A DNA stretch of 64,000 nt from Bacteroidetes bacterium OLB10 (lineage in GTDB: Bacteria > Bacteroidota > Bacteroidia > AKYH767-A > OLB10), in the NCBI GenBank assembly GCA_001567275.1, contig LNBX01000026.1, forward strand, positions 190,056-254,055, in the 5' to 3' direction. The position numbers were made by a program, and so were the translations under genes. The notes beneath the pieces are model-generated. The model ran no database searches. It saw nothing but the letters and a program-made list of their open reading frames with translations, and was not told where the DNA came from. This document shows positions 45,500 through 53,823 of this stretch, one piece after another. The stretch's first letter is position 1; each line of letters begins with the position of its first letter.

Positions 45500-45912
45500 T
45501 TATCCATTTGTTTTTTCAGCAGCGAAACAACATATTTATCTACCGGAAAAGTCACGTCTTCTTCTGATAGCATATTAATGGGCTTCCATAAAAAATTTTG
45601 CAATTCCGTATCAGCAGGTTTTTCAAAACCAATGGCGTCAACATAAAAATACACACTGATTAATTGTCGTTTCTCATGAAAAGCTGACTCAACAAAAAAA
45701 TCTGTGGTATAAAAATGTTCCAGAACTTTTACATGTTGTCCTGTTTCCTCTAAAAATTCTCTTGCCAGACATTCTCTAAGCCCTTCGCCATATTCAAGGC
45801 CTCCACCGGGAAACTTGGTAAACTCCATTCCAAATTCCTTTTCATGTGAGAGCAGGACTTCGTTTTTATGATTAATCAATATTCCGTAGGCTCGTACAAC
45901 AAAATCATTCAT
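45496..45912 (-). CDS. Nudix hydrolase
   Basis: A 138-residue Nudix-fold pyrophosphohydrolase. The Nudix box runs GGGLEYGEGLRECLAREFLEETGQ in two halves (GGGLEYGEG, then RECLAREFLEETG), with the REFLEE metal-binding core intact. The substrate cannot be told. ATG 45912 starts four bases after a -7 box, suggesting a leaderless message. Its stop overlaps the AddB-like gene's stop on the other strand. Confidence 0.88.
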   Translation of the reverse strand: MNDFVVRAYGILINHKNEVLLSHEKEFGMEFTKFPGGGLEYGEGLRECLAREFLEETGQHVKVLEHFYTTDFFVESAFHEKRQLISVYFYVDAIGFEKPADTELQNFLWKPINMLSEEDVTFPVDKYVVSLLKKQMDN

Positions 45913-45916
45913 ACTG

Positions 45917-45924
45917 CAAAATTA
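45917..45924 (-). promoter_or_regulatory. -7 box TAATTTTG of the Nudix gene
   Basis: Minus-strand TAxxTTTG match, four bases from ATG 45912; predicted leaderless transcript. Confidence 0.45.
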
Positions 45925-45950
45925 ATTTCTTTAAAGCTACATTATTAAAT

Positions 45951-45981
45951 AAAAAAAGAGGCAGAATTTCATTCTGCCTCT
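45951..45981 (-). terminator. Intrinsic terminator of the coiled-coil lipoprotein gene
   Basis: A perfect 11-bp stem (45957-45967 with 45971-45981) with a TTC loop, followed on the minus strand by seven T. Confidence 0.88.
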
Positions 45982-46001
45982 GACTAAATCATATTCGGTT
46001 G

Positions 46002-46865
46002 TTACTTAGTTACTACAACAAGGTATTTGGAATTGCTCCAGAACAGATCAGGATTGGTAATCTTCAGCGAATTAATTTTCTTCTTGTCCTTATCATACGA
46101 ATAAGATGATGCAGGATGTACAGAAGCAATTTTTACACTTTTAGTATTTAACTCAAGTGTAGTAAACTGACGAATGTCCACTTTATTAAATTTGGAGTTA
46201 TCAATATCTGAATTGATGGTCTGACTTCTGCCAATTCCAATAAACCCTCCTTTTTTACTCAGTATTTTCTTATCACGAAGTTGCTTGTAGGTTCCAACAA
46301 CGTAGTAAGCGGTATTGATGGTATTGACTTTCTCTTCAATCGTTTTATCTCTCTCACCGATTGTTGAGTTCAGTGTTTCAATGTTTGTACGTAAACCTGT
46401 AATTTCAATTTTTGCATCACCCAACTGATTATTTAAGTCTGCAATCATAGAATCACGTTCTGCAATTTTCAGGTTCAGCCCTTTAATCATTTTCTGAAGC
46501 TGAGCACTTTGAATATTGCTGTTTTTCAGTTTACGAGAAAGCTCAGCAATACGCTGACTGTTTTGGTCAAGAATCTGACTGATACTTTCCATGTTTCTGC
46601 GGATACGGTCTTTCACTGTTCCTCCCATTTCGGGATCATTCTTACGATCGAGGGTAATGGCAGCATGCATTTGATTAATACTGTCCAGACTGGCTTCAAT
46701 ATCGTTGAAGTCGCCCAGAAACGAATCAATAGTACTGTCTTTAAGACTTGAACTGTTAATCAGTGAATCGCGTTCACGGTTTAAGCGGTCAACTTCAGGT
46801 TTATAATCCTTGCAGGAAAATAATACCATCAGGAGAACATAAGTAATCTTCAGGTAATGTTTCAT
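46002..46865 (-). CDS. Coiled-coil lipoprotein (possible Cbp1-type adhesin)
   Basis: A 287-residue predicted lipoprotein with lipobox LFSC (Cys18). Most of the mature part (about 25-190) is a coiled coil with heptad character (AELSRKLKNSNIQSAQLQKM, IADLNNQLGDAKIEITGLRT). It is followed by the conserved-looking segment NTAYYVVGTYKQLRDKKILSKKGGFIGIGR and a C-terminal beta domain (TLELNTKSVKIASVHPASSY). I recall similar Bacteroidota proteins annotated as Cbp1-family collagen-binding adhesins, but that name is uncertain. ATG 46865 gives a proper signal; the upstream extension is in the leader. Confidence 0.75.
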   Translation of the reverse strand: MKHYLKITYVLLMVLFSCKDYKPEVDRLNRERDSLINSSSLKDSTIDSFLGDFNDIEASLDSINQMHAAITLDRKNDPEMGGTVKDRIRRNMESISQILDQNSQRIAELSRKLKNSNIQSAQLQKMIKGLNLKIAERDSMIADLNNQLGDAKIEITGLRTNIETLNSTIGERDKTIEEKVNTINTAYYVVGTYKQLRDKKILSKKGGFIGIGRSQTINSDIDNSKFNKVDIRQFTTLELNTKSVKIASVHPASSYSYDKDKKKINSLKITNPDLFWSNSKYLVVVTK

Positions 46866-46913
46866 TGTATAATAATTTATGGTGGTTGATGAATTGGATA
46901 CTATTTGGTTTGA

Positions 46914-46921
46914 CAAAATTA
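46914..46921 (-). promoter_or_regulatory. -7 box TAATTTTG of the coiled-coil lipoprotein gene
   Basis: Minus-strand TAxxTTTG match, leader about 45 bases to ATG 46865. Confidence 0.45.
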
Positions 46922-46974
46922 AGGATGACAGCGAATAACCGGTTGATTCAGTTGAATGATATAAACAAAGATAT

Positions 46975-48303
46975 TCACACGTCAGCAGTTCTCACGGTTA
47001 AGGTCATACCGCTGACAACCACTTCAACTGATTCGCCCTTATGAATCCATCCAGATTCAGCAACAGCATCGTAAACCTTGCCTTCAATCATAATTTTTCC
47101 TGAGGGTCGGAGATCAGTATGTGCCTTACCTTTCATTCCTGCTGTAATCTTATCATTATTCGCTGGAGCATGAAATCCTTTTTCTGACTGAAGAGTATTC
47201 TGCAATGTAAGTTTACTTAATCTTTTGGAATCATTTATCCGGCTCAACAGATAAAACACCAGCACTATTGACATAAGCATGGCTCCCGTGGAAACCGTAA
47301 CACTTTGTATTAATTGTGATTTTGTTGTAAAAGTGAAATCCCATCCGATATTATTCAGCATACTCAATGCAAAGCCCAATGTAGTGCAAATAATTCCTGC
47401 AATGCCGGTAATACCAAATCCAGGTATCACAAAAAATTCAACAGCAAGTAATATCACACCTGCAGCAAAAAGAAGAATTTCCCAGTTGGCAGCAAGACCT
47501 TCGAGATAAAGCGGAGCAAAATAAAGTACAGCAGCCAATAATGAAGCTGCAATTGGGAATATTGTTCCAGGTGCCTGAAACTCGAAATACAAACCTGCCA
47601 GCATCACAAGTATAAGTATGCTGCTTACGGCAGGGTGAATCAGAAAACCGATTGTCTTATCAGTCCATGATGGTTTATATTCTTCAATAGTGTAGTTTGT
47701 TAAATGTTCTTTCTGCAGCAACTCACTTTCAGATTCAACAATGGCATTGCAATAATTATTGGCCAATGCTTCAGAGGCAGTGAATGTGAGCACGCGTCCT
47801 GAGTCATTTACTCCCGGAATGATAACACGTGGGTCAACCATTGCTTCTGCAATCTTAGGATCACGGTTTCTTTTTTCTGCAGTTGCTCGCATCATGGCAC
47901 GCATATACGACTGATATTTATCAGGCGCAGCTTGCCCGTCCTGAGTAACTACAGTAGCTGCACCAATACTTGAACCACTTCGCATGTAAATACGGTTGCA
48001 GGCAATTGAAATAAGAGCTCCTGCACTTGCAGCATTTCTGTCAATAAACACAACTACTGGAATATCAGCATTGATAATGGAGTTGCGAATGCTGTCTGCA
48101 GCGTCCAGCATGCCTCCATAAGTATTCAGATGTATCAGAAACAAATCAGCTTTTTCGTCCTGCGCCTGCTTCATTGCTTTACTGAACATTCGTGCTACAC
48201 CTTTGTCAACTTCCGACTGAAAATTAAAACGAAAAACCAATGGTTCCTTCGCAAATACGGAAACCGTTAAACAAAAACTTAATATGGTAATCAGATATTT
48301 CAT
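46975..48303 (-). CDS. NfeD family ClpP-like membrane serine protease
   Basis: A 442-residue protein. A signal peptide (ILSFCLTVSVFA) precedes a ClpP/SppA-like domain (about 20-215) with LNTYGGMLDAADSIR, the nucleophile Ser in RNAASAGALISIAC, and a Lys in the conserved downstream segment AATVVTQDG...PDKYQSYM. Four or five membrane helices follow (about 225-365), then a C-terminal OB-fold NfeD domain (GMKGKAHTDLRPSGKIMIEG). It belongs to the long NfeD type, usually linked to membrane-protein or stomatin (slipin) quality control. No slipin gene is adjacent here. Confidence 0.9.
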   Translation of the reverse strand: MKYLITILSFCLTVSVFAKEPLVFRFNFQSEVDKGVARMFSKAMKQAQDEKADLFLIHLNTYGGMLDAADSIRNSIINADIPVVVFIDRNAASAGALISIACNRIYMRSGSSIGAATVVTQDGQAAPDKYQSYMRAMMRATAEKRNRDPKIAEAMVDPRVIIPGVNDSGRVLTFTASEALANNYCNAIVESESELLQKEHLTNYTIEEYKPSWTDKTIGFLIHPAVSSILILVMLAGLYFEFQAPGTIFPIAASLLAAVLYFAPLYLEGLAANWEILLFAAGVILLAVEFFVIPGFGITGIAGIICTTLGFALSMLNNIGWDFTFTTKSQLIQSVTVSTGAMLMSIVLVFYLLSRINDSKRLSKLTLQNTLQSEKGFHAPANNDKITAGMKGKAHTDLRPSGKIMIEGKVYDAVAESGWIHKGESVEVVVSGMTLTVRTADV

Positions 48304-48450
48304 AAGCTGTCAATGCTATAGGATTCAAAATTGCACAATTCAGCAACATGAATGACGTTATGGTGTTAATTATTTTGTTCAAAACCATATAACTTCAACT
48401 TATAATAAGCCATTGTTATGTTTAGTATTGTAAAAGGAAAATCGTGTATA

Positions 48451-49422
48451 ATGAGACTTAAAATCGCCATATTATTTGTTGCCGGAATGACAGTAGCCGG
48501 ACTTGCCTATTCACAGCAGGGACAACGGGTTATTGCAGGCAAAAAATGCACCTTATACAAAGTCATACCAAAAGACACCTGGACAGGTTTATCACACAAA
48601 TACAAAATGAGTATTGATGAATTGAAGTCGGTAAACCCGGGTGTGAATGATTTAAAAATTGGGCAAATCATAAATATTCCTATTGAGAAATCGAATGATG
48701 CAGGGGATGACATTAAACAATCTGACAGTCCTGTTGTACCTACAAAACAAACCGAAAAATCTTCAGAAAGCTCTATTCATATCATTGAAAAAGGTGAAAC
48801 TCTTTTTGGAATTGCACGAAAATTTAATGTAACTGCTGACCAAATCAGAAAGTGGAATCATCTGGAAAATGATGGAATTAAAGCAGGTCAGAAACTTATC
48901 GTTGCTGAAAAAACAAAACCTGTGATCGAAAAAACTGTTGCTACGCCATCACAAAAAGAAGCGACTGTTCAGACTATTGACGATAAAAAACTGGAGCAAA
49001 AAAACGAACAGGTTCGTAATGATTCAAAACTTATTGCTGAAGCGAACAACAAAATGATACCTGCAACTCCTTCGCCCAATGAAATGGAGTATAAAGCTTC
49101 GCGTACTGAAACCAAAAAAGTAAGCGGTAAAAGCGGGACAGTAATTGAGGTGAATGAAACCGGAATGGCTTCATGGATTCATGACAATGATATTAACCAG
49201 AGTAAATTTTATGCATTGCACCGCACTGCTGCACCGGGAACCATCATTAAGGTTACCAACAGAATGAATGGTGATTATGTATTTGTAAAAGTTGTAGGCC
49301 AGCTGCCCGACACAGGAGATAATGACAAACAGATAATTAAAATGTCGGAAGCTGCTGCCAAACGTATTGGAGCATTGAACGAAAAATTCCAGGTTGAGCT
49401 TAACTACGGTATAACGAATTAA
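48451..49422 (+). CDS. Secreted protein with two LysM domains and an RlpA-like double-psi barrel
   Basis: A 323-residue exported protein. A signal peptide (ILFVAGMTVAGLAYSQ) is followed by LysM 1 (about 30-80, YKVIPKDTWTGLSHKYKMS, LKIGQIINIP), LysM 2 (about 110-160, HIIEKGETLFGIARKFNVT, IKAGQKLIV), a low-complexity linker, and a C-terminal double-psi beta-barrel resembling RlpA (ETGMASWIHDND, KFYALHRTAAPGTIIKVTN, VFVKVVGQLPDT, IKMSEAAAKRIGAL). It should bind peptidoglycan. RlpA enzymes are lytic transglycosylases; whether the catalytic residues are kept here cannot be decided by eye. ATG 48451 gives the signal peptide. Confidence 0.85.
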   Translation: MRLKIAILFVAGMTVAGLAYSQQGQRVIAGKKCTLYKVIPKDTWTGLSHKYKMSIDELKSVNPGVNDLKIGQIINIPIEKSNDAGDDIKQSDSPVVPTKQTEKSSESSIHIIEKGETLFGIARKFNVTADQIRKWNHLENDGIKAGQKLIVAEKTKPVIEKTVATPSQKEATVQTIDDKKLEQKNEQVRNDSKLIAEANNKMIPATPSPNEMEYKASRTETKKVSGKSGTVIEVNETGMASWIHDNDINQSKFYALHRTAAPGTIIKVTNRMNGDYVFVKVVGQLPDTGDNDKQIIKMSEAAAKRIGALNEKFQVELNYGITN

Positions 49423-49485
49423 AACAGGAATAAACCCACCATTAACCCGTTAGCAGTAACGCACTGTTGAACAATATTTTGAAAA

Positions 49486-49532
49486 CGCGTTCCCCTCTGA
49501 TCTGAGTTGGCAATAAACCCTGCCGGAACGCG
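49486..49532 (+). promoter_or_regulatory. Inverted repeat CGCGTTCC...GGAACGCG upstream of thiolase
   Basis: Perfect 8-base arms at 49486-49493 and 49525-49532, 31 bases apart. The right arm ends 16 bases before the -7 box, close to where a -33 element would lie, so a bound regulator would affect the promoter. No T-run follows, so it is not a terminator. Confidence 0.35.
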
Positions 49533-49548
49533 CTACACTTTCTTTTGT

Positions 49549-49556
49549 TACTTTTG
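49549..49556 (+). promoter_or_regulatory. -7 box TACTTTTG of the thiolase gene
   Basis: TAxxTTTG match; leader to ATG 49583 about 22 bases. The GTG that opens the longer frame overlaps the last base of the box. Confidence 0.5.
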
Positions 49557-49582
49557 TGCCTCATCATAAAAATATCAGAAGA

Positions 49583-50761
49583 ATGAAAGAAGTATATATC
49601 GTTTCGGCAGTGCGTACTCCAATGGGAAGTTTCGGTGGCTCTCTCTCCCCGATTTCAGCAACACAATTAGGCGCTATAGCTATTAAAGGCGCACTCAGCC
49701 GTATTTCATTAGACCCAAAAGAAGTTACAGAAGTATATATGGGAAATGTGCTGCAGGCAAATGTAGGTCAGGCACCTGCAAGACAAGCAGCAAAATTTGC
49801 AGGATTACCAGATAGTGTACATTGTACAACCATCAACAAAGTGTGTGCTTCAGGAATGAAATCTGTGATGCTGGCTGCTCAAAGCATCATGCTTGGCGAC
49901 AATGATGTAGTGGTTGCAGGAGGTATGGAGAGCATGAGCAATGTACCTTTTTATGCTCCTAACATGCGATGGGGAAACAAGTATGGCGATGTGAAAATGG
50001 TGGACGGACTTGCTAAGGATGGTTTGGTAGATGTTTATCACAACTATGCAATGGGAAATGCCGCTGAGCTTTGCGCCAAAGAATGCGGTTTCAGCAGAGA
50101 AGATCAGGATGGATATGCCATTCAATCCTATAAACGCAGTGCTGATGCTTGGGCAAAAGGAAAATTTAAAGATGAAATTGTTCCTGTAGAAATTCCTCAG
50201 CGCAAAGGCGACCCTTTAGTATTTGCTGAAGACGAAGAATATAAAAATGTTAAGTTTGATAAGATTGCCGGACTTAAACCTGCATTCGTAAAAGATGGAA
50301 CAGTGACTGCTGCAAATGCATCAACCATGAATGATGGCGCTGCTGCACTTGTGCTGATGAGCAAAGAAAAAGCTGATGCTTTGGGATTGAAACCTCTTGC
50401 AAAAATAAGAAGCTATGCCGATGCTGAACAGGCTCCTGAATGGTTTACAACAACACCTGCTAAAGCATTGCCAAGAGCAGTTGAAAAAGCAGGATTGAAG
50501 ATGAGCGATCTGGAATATGTTGAACTGAACGAGGCTTTCTCGGTAGTTGCACTGGCAAATGTTAAAGAAATGGGACTTGACGTTTCAAAAGTAAATGTTA
50601 ACGGAGGTGCAGTTTCTTTAGGTCATCCGCTGGGATGTTCAGGAGCGCGTATTCTGGTTACGCTGATTCATGTACTCAAACAAAAGAATGCACGTATTGG
50701 CGGTGCTGCCATTTGCAATGGTGGTGGCGGAGCAAGTGCTATGGTTATTGAAAATATGTAG
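49583..50761 (+). CDS. Acetyl-CoA C-acyltransferase (thiolase)
   Basis: A 392-residue thiolase. The acyl-accepting Cys88 is in [15 protein letters not shown], the catalytic His in [19 protein letters not shown] and the second Cys in [12 protein letters not shown]. Length and motifs fit the biosynthetic/acetoacetyl-CoA type (condensing two acetyl-CoA or cleaving acetoacetyl-CoA). The scoAB genes at 61.8-63.2 kb could supply or consume acetoacetyl-CoA in the same route. The gene is alone, with an inverted repeat upstream and a strong terminator downstream. Confidence 0.93.
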   Translation: MKEVYIVSAVRTPMGSFGGSLSPISATQLGAIAIKGALSRISLDPKEVTEVYMGNVLQANVGQAPARQAAKFAGLPDSVHCTTINKVCASGMKSVMLAAQSIMLGDNDVVVAGGMESMSNVPFYAPNMRWGNKYGDVKMVDGLAKDGLVDVYHNYAMGNAAELCAKECGFSREDQDGYAIQSYKRSADAWAKGKFKDEIVPVEIPQRKGDPLVFAEDEEYKNVKFDKIAGLKPAFVKDGTVTAANASTMNDGAAALVLMSKEKADALGLKPLAKIRSYADAEQAPEWFTTTPAKALPRAVEKAGLKMSDLEYVELNEAFSVVALANVKEMGLDVSKVNVNGGAVSLGHPLGCSGARILVTLIHVLKQKNARIGGAAICNGGGGASAMVIENM

Positions 50762-50801
50762 TCAAAAACTCCCTACATACAGGTTAGGAATTATAAAAAG
50801 T

Positions 50802-50841
50802 AAAATGCAAAATCCATTTAAAAGGATTTTGCATTTTTTTT
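50802..50841 (+). terminator. Bidirectional terminator between thiolase and aroC
   Basis: A perfect 14-bp stem (50802-50815 with 50824-50837), 8-base loop and a run of eight T. The left flank is A-rich, so it can also serve the convergent aroC operon. Confidence 0.9.
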
Positions 50842-50884
50842 GTGATTTTACAAAGATTATTTTACTGTTGAATGATAACTGATA

Positions 50885-51988
50885 TTAAGAATTCTTATTC
50901 TGAAAATTTCCATTCAATGCATCCTGCTGCATCACAAAATCGAGAGCAGTAATTGCAGCCATAGCACGAACAATGGGAACTGCGCGAGGCACTACGCATA
51001 CATCATGTCGGCCACCGGGATGTAGGACCACTTCATTGCCATCAACATCAATGCTTTTTTGCGATTTCATCAGTGTAGAAACAGGTTTAAAAGCAACTCT
51101 GAAAGTTATATCCATTCCATTGGTTATTCCTCCCTGCACTCCACCGGAATGATTGGTCAGGGTAGTTACTTTGCCATCAGGCGAATAACTGAATACATCA
51201 TTCTGCTGCGAGCCTTTTTGAGCCACTCCATCAAATCCAGAGCCTATTTCAAAACCTTTAACTGCGTTAATGCCCAACATGGCATATCCAAGCCGCGCAT
51301 GAAATTTATCGAAGACCGGCTCACCTAAACCCGGAGGCAGAAACTGAATTAATCCATTTATTACACCACCAAGTGTATCGCCCTGTTCTTTACAATCAGC
51401 AATGAGTTTTTGCATAGCTGTTGCAGTAGATTCATGCGGGCAACGCACAACATTTTGTTCAACTAATGAAAGATTAACAGGATATGCAGTTTCAGGTATT
51501 GATACATTTCCAATTTTGCTAACGTAAGCATGCACTGCAATGCCACGTGCTTCAAGCAACTGCAATGCAACAGCACCTGCTGCAACACGTGCTGCTGTTT
51601 CGCGGGCTGATGCTCTTCCGCTGCCACGGTGGTCACGAATACCGTATTTGGCCTGATAAGTATAGTCAGCGTGCGAAGGACGATAAGTATGCTGCAGTGA
51701 ATTATAATCTGCAGGACGCTGATCTTTATTTCTTATCAGAATAGTAAGTGGTGCTCCTGTAGTTTTTCCATCATATAATCCCGAAATAATTTCAGGTATA
51801 TCATCTTCTTTTCGCGCTGTTGTAAGCTCTGATTGTCCGGGTCTTCTTTTTGACAATTCAAGAGTAATTGCCTCTGTGTTCAGCTTCACTCCGGGGTAAC
51901 ATCCGTCAATCACCACACCAATATAAGGTCCATGCGATTCGCCAAAGGTGGTTATTCTGAATAAGGTTCCAAAACTATTTCCCGCCAT
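50885..51988 (-). CDS. aroC: Chorismate synthase
   Basis: A 367-residue FMN-dependent enzyme that makes chorismate from EPSP, the last step of the shikimate pathway. Signature segments are GNSFGTLFRITTFGESHGPYIG at the N-terminus, the HRGSGRASARETAARVAAGAVA block, and GGRHDVCVVPRAVPIVRAMAA near the end. Length is normal. It is the last gene of a tight four-gene unit: response regulator, trpG/pabA-type amidotransferase, acetyltransferase, aroC. It overlaps the acetyltransferase by 14 bases. Confidence 0.96.
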   Translation of the reverse strand: MAGNSFGTLFRITTFGESHGPYIGVVIDGCYPGVKLNTEAITLELSKRRPGQSELTTARKEDDIPEIISGLYDGKTTGAPLTILIRNKDQRPADYNSLQHTYRPSHADYTYQAKYGIRDHRGSGRASARETAARVAAGAVALQLLEARGIAVHAYVSKIGNVSIPETAYPVNLSLVEQNVVRCPHESTATAMQKLIADCKEQGDTLGGVINGLIQFLPPGLGEPVFDKFHARLGYAMLGINAVKGFEIGSGFDGVAQKGSQQNDVFSYSPDGKVTTLTNHSGGVQGGITNGMDITFRVAFKPVSTLMKSQKSIDVDGNEVVLHPGGRHDVCVVPRAVPIVRAMAAITALDFVMQQDALNGNFQNKNS

Positions 51989-52472
51989 GATGTTGGTTTT
52001 TTATCATAACAAAATCATTCATAAAAAAGCCATTGCCAATATCAAAATCAGCAGCACGTTCAATGCGAAATCCATTTTTAAAGTAAAAATTAATGGCCTT
52101 TATATTTTTTCTGTTTACCTGTAATTTTATCTGCTGCTCCTCTCCTGTTTGCTCCATCATTTCATTGAGTAAAATGCCGCCTATATTTCTTCCGTGCATA
52201 TCAAGTTTCACATACAGTTTGTCTAAAAAAACTTCTTTCTCATTCAGCGGGTAAAAAGCAATATAGCCTGCAATTTCGTTGTCCTCTTCGGCAACCATAA
52301 ATATATGTCCCTCGCTCAATTGACTGTGCAGTGCCTGAACGCTGCACATTTTGTCAAGCATAAAATCAATTTGCTCGTGAGTAATGATGGCAGGATAATA
52401 TGCTTTCCAAATAGCGGTAACCATCTTGCTGATGGCTTCCATATCCTGCTCGTTTGCCATTCTAACTTCCAT
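51975..52472 (-). CDS. GNAT family N-acetyltransferase
   Basis: A 165-residue acetyltransferase of unknown substrate. The GNAT fold shows MVAEEDNEIAGYIAFYPLNEKEVFLDKLYVKLDMHGRNIGGILL (acetyl-CoA loop GRNIGG with R/Q-x-x-G-x-G/A variation) and the C-terminal AINFYFKNGFRI. It lies between trpG/pabA (2-base gap) and aroC (14-base overlap), so it is translated with chorismate-pathway genes, although there is no known need for an acetyltransferase in that pathway. Confidence 0.85.
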   Translation of the reverse strand: MEVRMANEQDMEAISKMVTAIWKAYYPAIITHEQIDFMLDKMCSVQALHSQLSEGHIFMVAEEDNEIAGYIAFYPLNEKEVFLDKLYVKLDMHGRNIGGILLNEMMEQTGEEQQIKLQVNRKNIKAINFYFKNGFRIERAADFDIGNGFFMNDFVMIKNQHHGGK

Positions 52473-52474
52473 AA

Positions 52475-53035
52475 TCAGGTTTTTAAAATCCAGTTACTCA
52501 TTATGTTCATTCCTTCAGGAGTCATAATACTTTCAGGATGAAACTGTACTCCGTAAACATTAAACTGAGGGTGCTTCACGGCCATGATATTTTTATCGTC
52601 ATCTTCGGCAATCACTTCCAGAATACCCGGATTGTCAATCACCCATGAATGATAGCGCCCTGCTTCAAATCGCTCAGGAATATTAGCAAATAACATATCT
52701 GCTTTCAAAACTCTAACAGTTCTGCTTACACCATGCATAACCGTATCAAGATTTTTAAGAGTACCTCCAAAAACTTCAGCCAATGACTGATGTCCGAGGC
52801 ATACACCCAGAACACTTTTTTGTGGTGCCCACAATCTGATGACTTCCTTGGTAATTCCTGCTTCTGATGGCAACCCGGGGCCAGGTGAAATACATATCTT
52901 ATCATAATCACCGGCTTCCGCTGCTTTTATTTCATTGTTTCGTTTTACGTCAGGTTTTACTCTTGTAATATGTTCAATGTAATGCACAAGGTTATAGGTG
53001 AACGAATCAAAATTATCAATAACTAAAATTTTCAC
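52475..53035 (-). CDS. Class I glutamine amidotransferase, anthranilate/aminodeoxychorismate synthase component II
   Basis: A 186-residue amidotransferase that supplies ammonia from glutamine to TrpE or PabB. It starts VKILVIDNFDSFTYNLVHYI, has the PGPGLPSEAG loop, the catalytic Cys in GVCLGHQSLAEVFGG, and the His-Glu pair in YGVQFHPESIMTPEG. TrpG and PabA cannot be told apart by sequence, and one protein often serves both. The GTG at 53035 is the start; the longer frame would run into the regulator gene. It lies 10 bases after the response regulator stop. No trpE or pabB is adjacent. Confidence 0.9.
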   Translation of the reverse strand: MKILVIDNFDSFTYNLVHYIEHITRVKPDVKRNNEIKAAEAGDYDKICISPGPGLPSEAGITKEVIRLWAPQKSVLGVCLGHQSLAEVFGGTLKNLDTVMHGVSRTVRVLKADMLFANIPERFEAGRYHSWVIDNPGILEVIAEDDDKNIMAVKHPQFNVYGVQFHPESIMTPEGMNIMSNWILKT

Positions 53036-53045
53036 CCTGTTTTTT

Positions 53046-53756
53046 TTAATCTTCCGCATCTGTAAATTTATACCCAATTCCTCTTACTGAAATAAAATAT
53101 TTCGGATTGGAAGGATCAGGTTCAAAGTATTTGCGAAAGGTAACTATGAAATTATCTATAGTTCTTGTTGAAGGATAAATATCATAACCCCATACCGTTT
53201 CAAGAATATGTTCGCGCGAAACTACTTCATTACGTTTTTCAATTAACAGTTTCAGCAGTAACGCTTCTTTTTTGGTAAGATGAGTAACTGAACCATCTTT
53301 TCTTTTAATTTCAAGCTGAGCGAAATTGATATCGTTTCCGTTTAGGTGATAAACTGTTAATGCAGCTTTTTCTTTGGGCTCAATTGTACGCTTAATCAGG
53401 TTCTGCACTCTCAGCAACAACTCTTCCAGATTAAATGGTTTAGTCAGGTAATCATCTCCTCCTATTTTCAATCCTGTAACTCTGTCGCTCGGATGATTTT
53501 TTGCGCTGAGAAATAAAATAGGTATATCCATGTTTTCGAGTCGGATGGATTCACATACCGTAAACCCACTTATTTCAGGGAGCATTACATCAAGTATAAC
53601 CAGATTATAACGTCCTTCCTTAAATGCCTTCAGTGCCTTTTTACCGTCACCAACTGCATTCACATAATAGCCCTCCATTTCCAGATTCAGCTTAATTGTT
53701 TCTGAAAGTGTTTGCTCATCTTCTACTAAAAGAATTCTTTTTGACTGATCGTTCAT
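53046..53756 (-). CDS. OmpR family response regulator (orphan)
   Basis: A 236-residue regulator. The receiver (about 6-120) has EDE (12-14), Asp56 in VILDVMLPE, Ser in FLSAKNH and Lys in YLTKPFN. The winged-helix domain (about 140-232) has LTKKEALLLKLLIEKRNEVVSREHIL and RTIDNFIVTFRKYF. It resembles RprY-type regulators. No histidine kinase is adjacent; instead it heads the operon of trpG/pabA, a GNAT gene and aroC. Its own -7 box is 13 bases upstream. Confidence 0.9.
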   Translation of the reverse strand: MNDQSKRILLVEDEQTLSETIKLNLEMEGYYVNAVGDGKKALKAFKEGRYNLVILDVMLPEISGFTVCESIRLENMDIPILFLSAKNHPSDRVTGLKIGGDDYLTKPFNLEELLLRVQNLIKRTIEPKEKAALTVYHLNGNDINFAQLEIKRKDGSVTHLTKKEALLLKLLIEKRNEVVSREHILETVWGYDIYPSTRTIDNFIVTFRKYFEPDPSNPKYFISVRGIGYKFTDAED

Positions 53757-53769
53757 ATATCCTTTGTTG

Positions 53770-53777
53770 CAAAGCTA
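53770..53777 (-). promoter_or_regulatory. -7 box TAGCTTTG of the regulator-trpG-GNAT-aroC operon
   Basis: Minus-strand TAxxTTTG match; leader to ATG 53756 about 9 bases. Confidence 0.5.
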
Positions 53778-53823
53778 ATTAACAAATTCGTTTACTTTGT
53801 TCCTGTGCAAAATTATAGTTCTG

